Assembly: GCF_029960785.1 (NCBI RefSeq)
Contig: NZ_JASBQE010000025.1
Location: 1 to 64,000, forward strand
DNA: 64,000 nt
Reading direction: 5' to 3'
DNA from: Polyangium sp. 15x6
Lineage (GTDB): Bacteria > Myxococcota_A > Polyangia > Polyangiales > Polyangiaceae
This document shows positions 25,868 to 34,756 of the stretch, in pieces. Position 1 is the first letter of the stretch. Each line of letters begins with the position of its first letter. The position numbers and the translations under genes are program-made. The notes below the pieces were generated by a model. It worked only from the letters and a program-made list of their open reading frames with translations, made no database searches and was not told where the DNA came from.

Positions 25868-27229
25868 ATGAAGGAGCGCGGCACGATCACGATGGCGGCT
25901 GGTCTCGCAATGCTCCTCGGGAGGAGCACCGCCCTGGCCGCCACCTATCACGTCGCGCCAGGCGGTGACGACGCGGCCGTCGGATCGGCGGCACGGCCCT
26001 TTCGTACGCTCCAGCGCGCCGCGAACCAAGTAAAGGCTGGAGACACGGTGCGCGTCGCCCCCGGTGATTACGATGGGTTCAGCCTGGAAAACAAGGCAGG
26101 GACGCGTGAGCGGCCCATCGTCTTTCTCGCAGCTCCCGGAGCCCGGGTGGTACGTCCCGGCCCGCTCCCCGAGAACCTCCCCCTCAACGTCACACACACC
26201 ACTTCCTGGCCGAAATGGCCTCACGGGCTGTACGTCTGGGGCTCGTCCCACGTGCGTATCGAGGGGTTCGAGGTCGTCGGAATGCCGCCTGCCGAGCTCG
26301 ACGCGAAGCTGGGGCCCGTTCATCGCGGCGGGGCCGGCATTTTCGTGCAGGTCTCGGACCACATCACGCTCCGGCGGAACCGCGCTGACGACAATGGGCG
26401 CTGGGGCATCTTCACGAGTTTCACGGACGACCTCCTGGTCGAGGACAACGAGTGCTCCCGCTCCCGCTCCGAGCACGGCATTTACGTGTCGAACAGCGCC
26501 GATCGGCCGATCATCCGGCGCAACCACGTGTGGGGCAACCAGCGCTCCGGCATCCAGATCAACGCGGACAACAATTTCGACAGCCCCGCGTACCGCGTGC
26601 GCGGCGGTGTGGTCGACGGGATCGTCACGGGCGCCGTCATCGAGGACAACCTGATCCACGACAATGGGGCCGGCGGGGGCGCGGCCATCAACCTCGACGG
26701 GGTGCAGGACTCGCTGATCCGCCGCAACATCCTCCTCGACAACCACGCCTGGGGGGTGGCGCTCTACCAAATCGACGGGGCGGAGGGATCACGCCGCAAT
26801 CGAGTCCTCGACAATACCATCCTGATGGCGGACGATGCGCGTCATGCGGTCCAGATCGCGAGCTGCGAAGCTCCCGTGTCCTCGACTTGCCCCACTGGAA
26901 ACAGGCCCCCGATTCCGGAGTGGATACGGCCGCCGAGCCGCGTGACGGGCAGCACGGGGAACGTGATCCTGCGCAATACACTCCTCAACGCGAACGCCGA
27001 GAGGGGCAGCATCCGCATAGATGCCGTGAGCCTCGCCGCCGACGGAGGGAACGGCGCGCGGTTCTGGAGCGACTTCAACCGGGTGGTCGACCGCTTCGCC
27101 ATCAGCACCACGCCGGGGTTCGAGGGCGACCGGGTGCTGTCGCTCGACGAATGGCGCCTGGTCACGGGCCAGGATCGGTGCTCCCACCGCAGCGACGTGC
27201 CTGGCCTTCCTGGCGTCCGGAGGCGATAG
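25868..27229 (+). CDS. Secreted right-handed parallel beta-helix protein
   Basis: A 453-residue exported protein. The signal runs to about residue 24 (AMLLGRSTALA). The segment YHVAPGGDDAAVGSAARPFRTLQRAAN right after it is the usual DUF1565/pectate-lyase-like cap. PbH1-type repeats follow, with N-rich ladders (LRRNRADDNGRWGI, VEDNECSRSRSEHGIYVS, IRRNHVWGNQRSGIQIN, IEDNLIHDNGAGGGA, IRRNILLDNHAWGVALY). Such helices belong to polysaccharide lyases, epimerases or surface adhesins; the catalytic type cannot be assigned. The ATG at 25868 is chosen because it starts the signal and follows an AAGGGGG site. Its partner may be the divergent sialidase-like gene. Confidence 0.8.
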   Translation: MKERGTITMAAGLAMLLGRSTALAATYHVAPGGDDAAVGSAARPFRTLQRAANQVKAGDTVRVAPGDYDGFSLENKAGTRERPIVFLAAPGARVVRPGPLPENLPLNVTHTTSWPKWPHGLYVWGSSHVRIEGFEVVGMPPAELDAKLGPVHRGGAGIFVQVSDHITLRRNRADDNGRWGIFTSFTDDLLVEDNECSRSRSEHGIYVSNSADRPIIRRNHVWGNQRSGIQINADNNFDSPAYRVRGGVVDGIVTGAVIEDNLIHDNGAGGGAAINLDGVQDSLIRRNILLDNHAWGVALYQIDGAEGSRRNRVLDNTILMADDARHAVQIASCEAPVSSTCPTGNRPPIPEWIRPPSRVTGSTGNVILRNTLLNANAERGSIRIDAVSLAADGGNGARFWSDFNRVVDRFAISTTPGFEGDRVLSLDEWRLVTGQDRCSHRSDVPGLPGVRRR

Positions 27230-27567
27230 CATAGGCACCTGGCGAGCGCATCGATCCCCTCCCTCGTGGTGTAAAGCTTTATCGACGCGCGCGTCGTGCT
27301 GGGGAGCCCCAAGCGGACCATCATGCAAGGATGCCCCGCCCGCACCGCGATTCCGTTCCTGCCAAGGGCGGCGCCGATCTTCTGCGGGTCCGTCCCATCG
27401 ATGACGAATGCCAGGATGCTCGACTTCTCCCGCGTCGTGCCGATCAACCGGAGCCCCGGGATCTCCCGGAGCAGCTCGGTGCCGGAGGCGAGCAACGTCG
27501 ACTCGTGGGCGTGGATATCCGCGAGGCCGAGCGAGGACACGTAATCGATCGCTGCGCCGAGGCCGTG
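27217..27567 (-). pseudogene. Remnant of a SufS-type cysteine desulfurase (C-terminal part)
   Basis: The minus strand encodes about 115 residues matching the C-terminal third of SufS/CsdA-type cysteine desulfurases: LGAAIDYVSSLGL, then IPGLRLIGTTREKSSILAF, GTDPQKIGAALGRNGIAVRAGHPC (read in pieces), and ARASIKLYTTREGIDALA. The catalytic loop Cys is present, but the Gln-Pro that normally follow are replaced. The N-terminal two thirds, including the PLP lysine, are missing, and no start codon or ribosome site precedes the match. It is a 5'-truncated gene relic wedged between two intact plus-strand genes. Confidence 0.75.
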
Positions 27568-27621
27568 CCAGGGAACGCTGCTCGGCCTCGCTGGGTACGG
27601 CACGTGCAATCGCTCAGGGCC

Positions 27622-28953
27622 ATGCGAACGAGTCATGCGCCGATGTACGATTTCCGCAGGCGATGGGCGTCCCTCGGCATCGCCGCGGCCACAGCCGCGT
27701 CGTTGCTGCTCGGCGGACATCTCTCGCGCGCGGAGCCCGCAGGCGTCGACGCGCACTGGTACGAGGCCGCCCAGATCCTGGTGCACAGGCCCGGAGAGGA
27801 GGTGTTTTTAGGGCTCCTCCACCCTGCCGCGGCCCTGTTCGAGGATACCTTCAGCCTCGAGGGCGCGGCTGCAGAGCATCGGCAATTCGTGGCGACGCTG
27901 GAGAACCAAGGCGTGGAAAAGGTGACCCACGTGGTCGACGTGCTCCTCGCCGGCACCGAGGATCCGGATGGGGAAGCTCGCCGGGCGCTCGTGGGCCTGG
28001 CGAAACGAATGACGACCCTGGACGTCTCGAGCCTCGGCCCCGCGGATCAAGAAGCGCAGCGGGCCTATTTCGACGAGACCCTCGCGAAGATGGCCCCCAC
28101 GACGCTGGTACGGATGGTCCTCGAGCGCCCCACCGTGGTGTTGCGGTACGGCCAATGCGGCGCCTCCGAGCAGCGCTCCTGCATGCTGGCCGAGTACCGC
28201 CTGAACCCCTTGATGAACCTCTATTTCGCGCGGGATCAGATGGTGACCACGGCCCGCGGCGTGGTGCTCGGCCGGATGGCAAACCCGCAGCGGGCTGCGG
28301 AGCGCGAGGTCATGAAATTCGTCCTCGCCAAGATGGGCATCGAGACCATCTACGAGATCAGCCCGGACGCACGCCTGGAGGGAGGTGATTTCTTCCCAGC
28401 CGGTGAGCGCGCGTTCATCGGCCAGGGGCTGCGGACCAACGCGGCGGCGATCCGAGAAATGCTGGATCACGACGTATTCGGCACGCGCGAGGTGATCGTC
28501 GTGAAGGACGCTTGGCAAGATCCCCGTGAAATGCACCTTGACACGTATTTCAACCTCCTCGACGTCGATCTCGCCTTGCTCGTGGCGGATCGCGACATGC
28601 CCGACTGCGACGTGCGCCGGAGCGTGAAGTGCCTGAAGGCCGACGTGTGGACCCGCAACGCGCAGGGCACCTACGACCTTGCGCGCAAGGATGTGGATTT
28701 CGTGCGGTTCCTCCTGGAAAAAGGGGTCCGCGTACTACCTGTGTCCGTGGAGGACCAAGGGGCTTATGGGATCAACGTCCTCACCATTGGCCCGCGGCGT
28801 ATCATCGGCGCGGAAGGCGTCAGCGAGGCGTACAAGCGTGCCCTCGCCGCGTCCTCCGTGCATGCGACTTGGGTGCGCTTCGACAACCTTCGGCGTGGCT
28901 ATGGCTCCGCAGATTGCATCACCCAGGTCCTCCGTCGGCGACCGCCGAAGTGA
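27622..28953 (+). CDS. Exported arginine deiminase-like enzyme
   Basis: A 443-residue member of the arginine deiminase/amidinotransferase superfamily. The catalytic set is present: FARD at 202-205 (Asp), EGGD at 253-256 (Glu), HLDT at 305-308 (His) and the nucleophile Cys432 in GSADCIT. It would hydrolyse arginine or a guanidino compound to citrulline and ammonia. Unusually, the N-terminus has a basic run and a hydrophobic stretch (WASLGIAAATAASLLLGG, 15-32), so it is predicted to be exported; ordinary arginine deiminases are cytoplasmic. The start is either ATG 27622 or ATG 27643. No other arginine deiminase pathway genes (ornithine carbamoyltransferase, carbamate kinase) are adjacent. Confidence 0.8.
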   Translation: MRTSHAPMYDFRRRWASLGIAAATAASLLLGGHLSRAEPAGVDAHWYEAAQILVHRPGEEVFLGLLHPAAALFEDTFSLEGAAAEHRQFVATLENQGVEKVTHVVDVLLAGTEDPDGEARRALVGLAKRMTTLDVSSLGPADQEAQRAYFDETLAKMAPTTLVRMVLERPTVVLRYGQCGASEQRSCMLAEYRLNPLMNLYFARDQMVTTARGVVLGRMANPQRAAEREVMKFVLAKMGIETIYEISPDARLEGGDFFPAGERAFIGQGLRTNAAAIREMLDHDVFGTREVIVVKDAWQDPREMHLDTYFNLLDVDLALLVADRDMPDCDVRRSVKCLKADVWTRNAQGTYDLARKDVDFVRFLLEKGVRVLPVSVEDQGAYGINVLTIGPRRIIGAEGVSEAYKRALAASSVHATWVRFDNLRRGYGSADCITQVLRRRPPK

Positions 28954-29033
28954 AGGGCCAACTGCTGCGCGTGCGGCTGCGGCCAGCGGGTTCGAGTCTC
29001 GCTGGGCCGTCAGCCGCCACAGAGGGACGTCCC

Positions 29034-31109
29034 CTACGTGGGCTCACCCGGCTGAGGCGGCCCGATCCGGTACGGCCGCATCATCTCGTTGTCCTCGTGC
29101 TCGACGATGTGGCAATGCCAGACGAATTGCCCGGGCGTCTTGAACTGCGCCCGGATGCGGGTGACTTGGCCCGGATAGGCGATGACGGTGTCCTTGAAGC
29201 CGGTCTCCCACGCCTCGGGTAGGGTTGGCGGAGAGCCGATGACGACCTGGACTTGCTGGGTGTCCTCGTTGACGATGATCGCCTGGCGGTTGACCACCTC
29301 GAAGGCAACCTCGTGCACGTGCATCGGGTGGGCGTCTGCGGTCGCGTTGTAGAACTCCCACAGCTCCGTGGCACCGACGGCAGGGTTCTCGGTGACGTCG
29401 TCGTCCCAGTGGAGCTCGGTCCAGGTGCCCAAGCCCGTATTGGGATCGCCGCCTACGGTGCCCAGCAAGGCTTCCGCTGGCGCGTCGGGGAAGAACTCCG
29501 ACAACTTCTCGAGTAGCGCAAGAGGCCGTGTGACCGTCGCCGCTGGAAGCGGCGTGATCGCCGGCAACTGCAAGAATTGCGGGGGCGTGGTTGGATCGAG
29601 AGCGACCGCCGGCACCACGCGGAATTGCATCACCTGGCCCGTGGTCACCGGGTCCGCGACCGGGAAATCGACCCCTGGCACGCCGCCGCCGAATGGCTCG
29701 TCCGGACCGAGGTTGCCGAGCACGTGATTGCCGACCGGAACGTTGGTGAAATCGACGATGAGGTCGGCCCGCTCGGCCGGGCTCATGAGCAGCTGATTGC
29801 CGTTCGTCACGGTGAGGTTCACCGGTTCGGCCAGGAAGCCGCCCTCATTGCCGATCGCCCAGACCTCGACGCCGGGGATGTTGCTGAAGTCGAGGATCAA
29901 GAAGCGCGACTGGCAGCCATTGAGGAAGCGGAACCGGTAGCGCCGTCGCTCGACGGTCTGGAAGGGCCAGGTGTTTCCATTGACCATCATCATGTTGCCG
30001 AAAAACTCGGGGTTCCAGATCGGCGAGATGTCGGTATCCGGGATGTAGGGCCCGATGATGCCGTCGAAAAACTCCCGCGTGTCGGGGTAGAAGAGCGACC
30101 CGTCCGTGTTGAACGAGCGATCCTGGATGGCCATGGGGATCTCGTAATAGGTTTTGTTGGGCGGGAACTTGTCGTTCTCCTTGGGGGCGGGCCCCGGCAG
30201 CACGGCCGGCTTGCCGGATCGGGTGTCGATCACGGCGCCATCGCCATCGGGCCCGCCGCGAATGATGTAAAAGCCGGCCGGGCCCGCGTACACGTTCACG
30301 CGGGTCATGCCCAGCGTATGGTCGTGATACCAAACGGTCGCTGCGCGCTGGTCGTTCGGGTACTGGAAGGTGGCGAATCCGGGACCCCACGTGACTCCGA
30401 ACTTCGCTGCGGCCTTGCTCGCGAAAAAGTCGTACCAGGTGCCTTTCGTGGCGTAGCTCGCTGGAATATTACCGGCCGCCGGCAGGTACCATGCCTCGGC
30501 GTAGCCGTCGCTCTCGTCGCCGACGCCAACCGCGCCATGAACGTGCGTGACGATGGGCACCGGTCCGGTGTATGGACCGGGGGTGGATGCGAAGGTCGGC
30601 CGCGTGTCACGTTCCGCATCACCGCCGGGCGGGTTGGCCCAGTGCAGCGTCTGGTCCACGGGCAAGATGTGGGGCCGGAAATTCCCGTTCGTGTCGAGGA
30701 GCTCGTTGATCCATTTGACGCGGACGGGGCGCTTCCAGTCCGCCTCGATCGTGAGCGACGGCGCGTTGTGTATCAGTAAACCTCTCCCGCTCCTGCTTGC
30801 TGAAGTAACAGCGCCGTATCCCCACACCGTCGTCGGCGGGAAAAAATCAGCCGGCAGGATCTGCTGGGCGAACTGACGCACCGAGATCTCGTAGTAGTCA
30901 GCCTGCTTGCCCCCCTGCATCTTGATCGTTCCGGCCTTGGGCATCACAGGCGGGATCAGCAAGGGGATTAAATACTTCGGTACGATCGTGGGATCCAGCG
31001 TGCCGCCCGGAATCTGCGCGAGTGCCCTGCGAACTCCGAGTTTGTCGTAGGTGAAGAGCGTCAGCGCCGTCGCCCCAGTGTATTTCAAGAATGCCCGTCG
31101 TGAAAGCAT
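29034..31109 (-). CDS. Multicopper oxidase, CotA/bilirubin oxidase-like, Tat-exported
   Basis: A 691-residue multicopper oxidase. The Tat signal SRRAFLKYTGATALTLF is at residues 3-19. Copper motifs: HVHG near 190, WYHDHTLG near 262, HPMHVHE near 610, and the type-1/type-3 site HCHIVEHEDNEMM near 670, whose final Met is the axial ligand. The large size and motif spacing resemble spore-coat laccase CotA and bilirubin oxidases rather than small laccases. It would oxidise phenols, bilirubin-like compounds or metals with oxygen reduced to water, in the periplasm or outside. It stands alone and is convergent with the deiminase gene. Confidence 0.9.
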   Translation of the reverse strand: MLSRRAFLKYTGATALTLFTYDKLGVRRALAQIPGGTLDPTIVPKYLIPLLIPPVMPKAGTIKMQGGKQADYYEISVRQFAQQILPADFFPPTTVWGYGAVTSASRSGRGLLIHNAPSLTIEADWKRPVRVKWINELLDTNGNFRPHILPVDQTLHWANPPGGDAERDTRPTFASTPGPYTGPVPIVTHVHGAVGVGDESDGYAEAWYLPAAGNIPASYATKGTWYDFFASKAAAKFGVTWGPGFATFQYPNDQRAATVWYHDHTLGMTRVNVYAGPAGFYIIRGGPDGDGAVIDTRSGKPAVLPGPAPKENDKFPPNKTYYEIPMAIQDRSFNTDGSLFYPDTREFFDGIIGPYIPDTDISPIWNPEFFGNMMMVNGNTWPFQTVERRRYRFRFLNGCQSRFLILDFSNIPGVEVWAIGNEGGFLAEPVNLTVTNGNQLLMSPAERADLIVDFTNVPVGNHVLGNLGPDEPFGGGVPGVDFPVADPVTTGQVMQFRVVPAVALDPTTPPQFLQLPAITPLPAATVTRPLALLEKLSEFFPDAPAEALLGTVGGDPNTGLGTWTELHWDDDVTENPAVGATELWEFYNATADAHPMHVHEVAFEVVNRQAIIVNEDTQQVQVVIGSPPTLPEAWETGFKDTVIAYPGQVTRIRAQFKTPGQFVWHCHIVEHEDNEMMRPYRIGPPQPGEPT

Positions 31110-31627
31110 CGCGCCCCCTTCTTCATTCGTGGTTCTGGATCGCGGACCCGATCGACTGTGAGCGCGTCACCGAAAGGTGGAAGGACCGTCGCTGCACACA
31201 TTCGTCGGATCGGTACCTGCGCGATCGAATGCCCGTGTAAAACTTTCGGGGGCAGGGACGAATTCGCATCCCACCCCGCGTCGGCGGGCCCGAGTGTGCC
31301 TCACAACGCGCTCGCTAGCAACAACGAGCCATGGGGGCGGATAATGGCTCTCGGAGGTGCGGCGCAGGCTGCGCACTCGGGGAGACCGGGGGGCTCGGCG
31401 ACAGAAGCCAGCCCCTCAGCGTGCGGCAACCGAACCCCACGCTGTGGGCGCTCGGGGACTGGTGCGTGGCCTGACCAGGTGGTCACGAACCTGCTCACGA
31501 ACGCCGCTGCCGCGCGGCCAAATGGATGTAGAGCTTTACGGCGAGGACAGCCTGGGCGACGGCTCGCGGCGGGGATCACACGGCGGGCCAGCCGCACGTG
31601 ACCGTGGGCATGGGTCCCGAGGGGCTA
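31110..31627. other. Long intergenic region, possibly decayed DNA
   Basis: About 520 bp with no intact gene. It separates the start of the multicopper oxidase gene from the 3' end of the decarboxylase gene. A short histidine-kinase-like relic is visible at its right end (see 31470-31620). Otherwise I see no repeat, tRNA or terminator. Confidence 0.5.
31470..31620 (+). pseudogene. Possible relic of a histidine kinase ATPase domain
   Basis: At 31473-31505 the plus strand encodes DQVVTNLLTNA, a near-perfect HATPase N box. After an apparent frame change, VELYGED and then RDRGHG (about 31597-31614, G1-box-like) appear in other frames at about the spacing of a kinase ATP-binding domain. There are no flanking HisKA or G2 motifs and no continuous frame. 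This is suggestive only; chance resemblance cannot be excluded. Confidence 0.3.
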
Positions 31628-33352
31628 TCACCCGCGGAAGCTGCGCCCCGTATGCGGCACGTGCACGAGCCGGCCCTCGCGCCCAGCAATGTGGCTCTCA
31701 TGGGCCGGCGCGGTCGGCGTGACCTCCTGCGCCGGGAACGCGCCGGGCGCCGCGAGGTCGTCGATGAATGCGTCGATTCGCTCGCGCGTGACGTGCTCCA
31801 TCATGTACGCGTGATGATATTGTCGTTTTTCCCCGTCCACGTAGAGCGTCTCGCCCGCCAGCGTGTACTTGAAGGCCAGCGCGGGGTTCACGGCTCGGAA
31901 GCGGATGGTGAGCGAGAGCGGGGCTCGCTCTACCCACAGATCGTGCCCGAGCCGATCGCCGAGCGCACGCAGCCTCCGCTCGGCGTACGCCGAGAGCTCC
32001 TCCGTGTAGAGGGCCTTTTTGATCTGATCCTCGTAGGAGCGCCTGGCGAGGTGTTCCCAGAGGACGAGGGCGGACAGCCCATTGCGTGATCCGGCGAACG
32101 TGGTATCGGGGGAGCCGATGTACTCGGGCCGGCTGGGCGGCCGGAGCAAGAGCTTCGTCCGCGTCATGTACACACCGCAAGGAAAGGGCGCGCCGATCCA
32201 TTTGTGCCCGCTCATCACCAGGGAGCTCACGAACGGGAGGCGGAAATCGAAGTTTGGCCCGCGCGTCGCAATCCGCCCCGCTGCGTGAGCCATCTCCAGG
32301 AAGGGCATGTACGCGGCACCCAGCGCGCCGTCGACGTGGAACCAGTAACCCGTGCGGACGTCGTGCTTCCGCGGGTCTCTCGGATCATAATGGACCTTCC
32401 GCTCGTCGAGGCCGTACCGGCGCAGGATGGGCAGGAGCGCGGCCCCGGCCCCCTCCACGTCGTCGTAGGCTCCCTTGAACGTCGTCCCGTAGTTGAAATT
32501 GACGAGGATCGGGTGGCCCTTCGAGGCGAAGAACTCTACGAGCGTGGCCAGCGCCTCGATGTCGATCACCCCGATGCCGTTCGTCCCGCCGACCGAGGGC
32601 ACCTCGTGCGGCCATGCATTGCCAGGTGAAAGCGGATTATCGCGGGGGTAGCGCTCGGTGCCGATCTCGTAGAACGTGCGGATGTCGAGCACCCGCATCG
32701 CCTTGATGATGGAATAGTGAGTATCCTGCGAATAGAACGCGACGGGGACACGGGCGTTCGGCTGGCCCTCGGGAGCAGGCGCCTGCTGATAGACGAGGCG
32801 CGGCGGCACGACGCGCCTGCCCCTGTTCGAGGCCGCTTCCCTCGCTTCCTCCGCCGACTCGGGATCGATGAGGAGGAACCTCCCGGCGAGGTAGTCCCTT
32901 GCATTCCAGAGCCCGTAGAGGTTCCCTTCGGTCGAGCCCATGGTGAGCATGTAGCCCCAGTACGATTCGCCATCGTCGGGATCGTGCGGGAGTTTTGCGT
33001 GCCAGAGCGAGGCGAAGTAGTCGAGCACGGCGCGCTCGACCCACTTGGTGTTGAAGGTGGCGGATCCGCTCTGGAACGGATCGCCGATGTTGTTGACGTG
33101 CCTACCGAGGTATCGGCCCAGGATCTCCGAGGAATCGATTCGCTCGTTGCACTGGTATCCGAGCATGAGGTCCGTCTGCTGGGACTCGTAACGCCATAAC
33201 GCGTCCATGACCGCCGCGCGCTGTTCGGGTGAGAGGCCCTCCGCCCGCAAGCGAAAGAGCTCGCAATCGAGGCCGGGCACGGGCGTGTATTCGGCGCACG
33301 GCTCCCCGGCACCAGCACGCGTTCGTGTCGCCCATCGTTTTTTGGTGTCCAC
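31628..33352 (-). CDS. PLP-dependent group II amino acid decarboxylase
   Basis: A 574-residue decarboxylase of the group II/histidine decarboxylase type. GDPFQSGSATFNTKWVERAV near 90-108 and YWGYMLTMGSTEGNLYGLW near 131-149 (PLP-phosphate region) resemble bacterial histidine decarboxylases. Asp341 in FHVDGALG contacts the PLP nitrogen and Lys384 in SGHKWIG binds PLP. It is longer than bacterial HDC (about 380 residues), with extra segments near 160-200 and at the C-terminus, so the substrate (His, Glu, aromatic or another amino acid) is open. It is divergent from the M20 amidohydrolase operon in an amino-acid-processing neighbourhood. Confidence 0.85.
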   Translation of the reverse strand: MDTKKRWATRTRAGAGEPCAEYTPVPGLDCELFRLRAEGLSPEQRAAVMDALWRYESQQTDLMLGYQCNERIDSSEILGRYLGRHVNNIGDPFQSGSATFNTKWVERAVLDYFASLWHAKLPHDPDDGESYWGYMLTMGSTEGNLYGLWNARDYLAGRFLLIDPESAEEAREAASNRGRRVVPPRLVYQQAPAPEGQPNARVPVAFYSQDTHYSIIKAMRVLDIRTFYEIGTERYPRDNPLSPGNAWPHEVPSVGGTNGIGVIDIEALATLVEFFASKGHPILVNFNYGTTFKGAYDDVEGAGAALLPILRRYGLDERKVHYDPRDPRKHDVRTGYWFHVDGALGAAYMPFLEMAHAAGRIATRGPNFDFRLPFVSSLVMSGHKWIGAPFPCGVYMTRTKLLLRPPSRPEYIGSPDTTFAGSRNGLSALVLWEHLARRSYEDQIKKALYTEELSAYAERRLRALGDRLGHDLWVERAPLSLTIRFRAVNPALAFKYTLAGETLYVDGEKRQYHHAYMMEHVTRERIDAFIDDLAAPGAFPAQEVTPTAPAHESHIAGREGRLVHVPHTGRSFRG

Positions 33353-33577
33353 GTCCTGTCCCTCCTCCAGCGCGGCGTGTGAGATACCCCTTGGGTCATC
33401 GGCACCCAGGTCAAGCGCTGCTGTATTCGAGGTCGAGCGCCCGATCGAGCACCCGAGGGGACGTCCGCGGGCGAGACCTCGGGAATCGGGGGCCGCCGCT
33501 TCCCTTCACGAAGTCCGGCTCTACGTGGCCTCGAGAGCGCGCGCAGCGTGCATACCGAGCCGGCGGGGGCGGGTCTG

Positions 33578-34756
33578 ATGGACATCCCGAACACACAGGT
33601 TTTCCTCGACGATCTCGTCGCCCTCCGGCGCGGCCTGCACCGCATCCCCGAGCTCGCCTTCGTGGAGGAGAAGACGGCTGATTTCATCCAGCGGGAGCTC
33701 TTCCGCCTCGGGATCGCCGCGACCTACGGTGGGCGCGGGATGGGCGTGGTCGGCCGGATCGAGGGCCGAGACCCGGCGGCCCCCGTCATTGCGCTCCGCG
33801 CGGAGATGGATGGATTGCCGGGCGACGAGTCCACGGGGCTGCCCTTCGCCTCGCAGCACCCGGGACGCGTGCACGCCTGCGGCCACGACGCGCACATGGC
33901 CATGGTGCTCGGGGCGGCGCGGCTGCTCTCGCGAGGCGAGAGGCCCGCGGGGGACGTGGTGCTCGTCTTTCAACCCGCCGAGGAGCACGGCGGCGGGGCG
34001 CGCGTCATGATGCAGGCCGGCACGCTCGCCGGGGTCTCCGCCATCTTCGGCGGCCACGTCACCCACCATTACCTCACGGGGCAGATCATGGTCACCGAGG
34101 GCGTCGTCACGGCGCAGTCGGACCGGTTCGTCCTGCGCGTCCGCGGCAAGGGCGGGCACGGCGCGCGCCCGCACGAGGCCGTGGATGCGGTCATCGTCGC
34201 GGGGTTCTTGATCTCGGCGCTGCAAACCCTGGTCTCGCGCGAGGCCGATCCGATTCACCCCACGGTGGTCACCATCGGCCGCGTGCAGGCGGGGACAGCG
34301 GCGAATGTCATCGCCGAGGAGGCGGTGCTCGAGGGGAGCATCCGCACGACCGTCGAGGCGGCTCGAGATCGCGTTCTCCGCGGCATTCGCCGCATGGCCG
34401 GCGCCGTCGGCGCTTTGCACGGCGCCGCCGTCGTCGTCGAGCTCGTCGAGGGATACCCTCCCGTGGTGAACACGGCGCGCGAGGCTTCGATCTGCCGCCG
34501 CGCCGCCGAGCGCGTCTTCGGCGTGCGCCACGTGTTGCCTCAGGAGCACCCCAGCATGGGCTCGGAGGATTTTGCCTATTACCTGCACGCGACGCCCGGC
34601 TGTTTCGTCCGCCTGGGCGCCCGCAGGGAGGGCTGGGACTATGTCCCCTTGCACAGCCCCGCATTCACCGTGGACGAAGACGTCTTGCTGCTCGGCGCGT
34701 CCTACTTCGCCGAGGTCGTGCGGGAGGCGCAACGCGCCTTGCCAAGGTGCCCATGA
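33578..34756 (+). CDS. M20-family amidohydrolase (hippurate/N-acyl-amino acid hydrolase-like)
   Basis: A 392-residue zinc amidohydrolase of the M20D type (a GTG at 33548 would add ten residues). Metal and catalytic residues: Cys and His in HACGHDAHMA near 102-111, the Glu pair and His in QPAEEHGGGA near 134-143, and MGSEDFAYY near 338-346. The dimerisation domain lies between. The family cleaves N-acyl amino acids, indole-acetyl amino acids or small peptides. Its stop overlaps the start of the carboxylate-amine ligase gene (ATGA at 34753-34756), so a hydrolase and an amide-forming enzyme are co-translated, which suggests processing of one gamma-glutamyl- or acyl-type compound. Confidence 0.87.
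   Translation: MDIPNTQVFLDDLVALRRGLHRIPELAFVEEKTADFIQRELFRLGIAATYGGRGMGVVGRIEGRDPAAPVIALRAEMDGLPGDESTGLPFASQHPGRVHACGHDAHMAMVLGAARLLSRGERPAGDVVLVFQPAEEHGGGARVMMQAGTLAGVSAIFGGHVTHHYLTGQIMVTEGVVTAQSDRFVLRVRGKGGHGARPHEAVDAVIVAGFLISALQTLVSREADPIHPTVVTIGRVQAGTAANVIAEEAVLEGSIRTTVEAARDRVLRGIRRMAGAVGALHGAAVVVELVEGYPPVVNTAREASICRRAAERVFGVRHVLPQEHPSMGSEDFAYYLHATPGCFVRLGARREGWDYVPLHSPAFTVDEDVLLLGASYFAEVVREAQRALPRCP

Noticed and set aside
28980-29002. tRNA T-arm-like sequence, GCGGG-TTCGAGT-CTCGC
   Set aside because: The five-pair stem and TTCGAGT loop look like a T-arm, but no acceptor stem, D-arm or anticodon arm can be built around it on either strand.
33521-34732. A 403-residue minus-strand open frame opposite the M20 gene
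   Set aside because: His/Arg/Asp-rich composition and no domain; the plus strand encodes a complete zinc amidohydrolase with all motifs.
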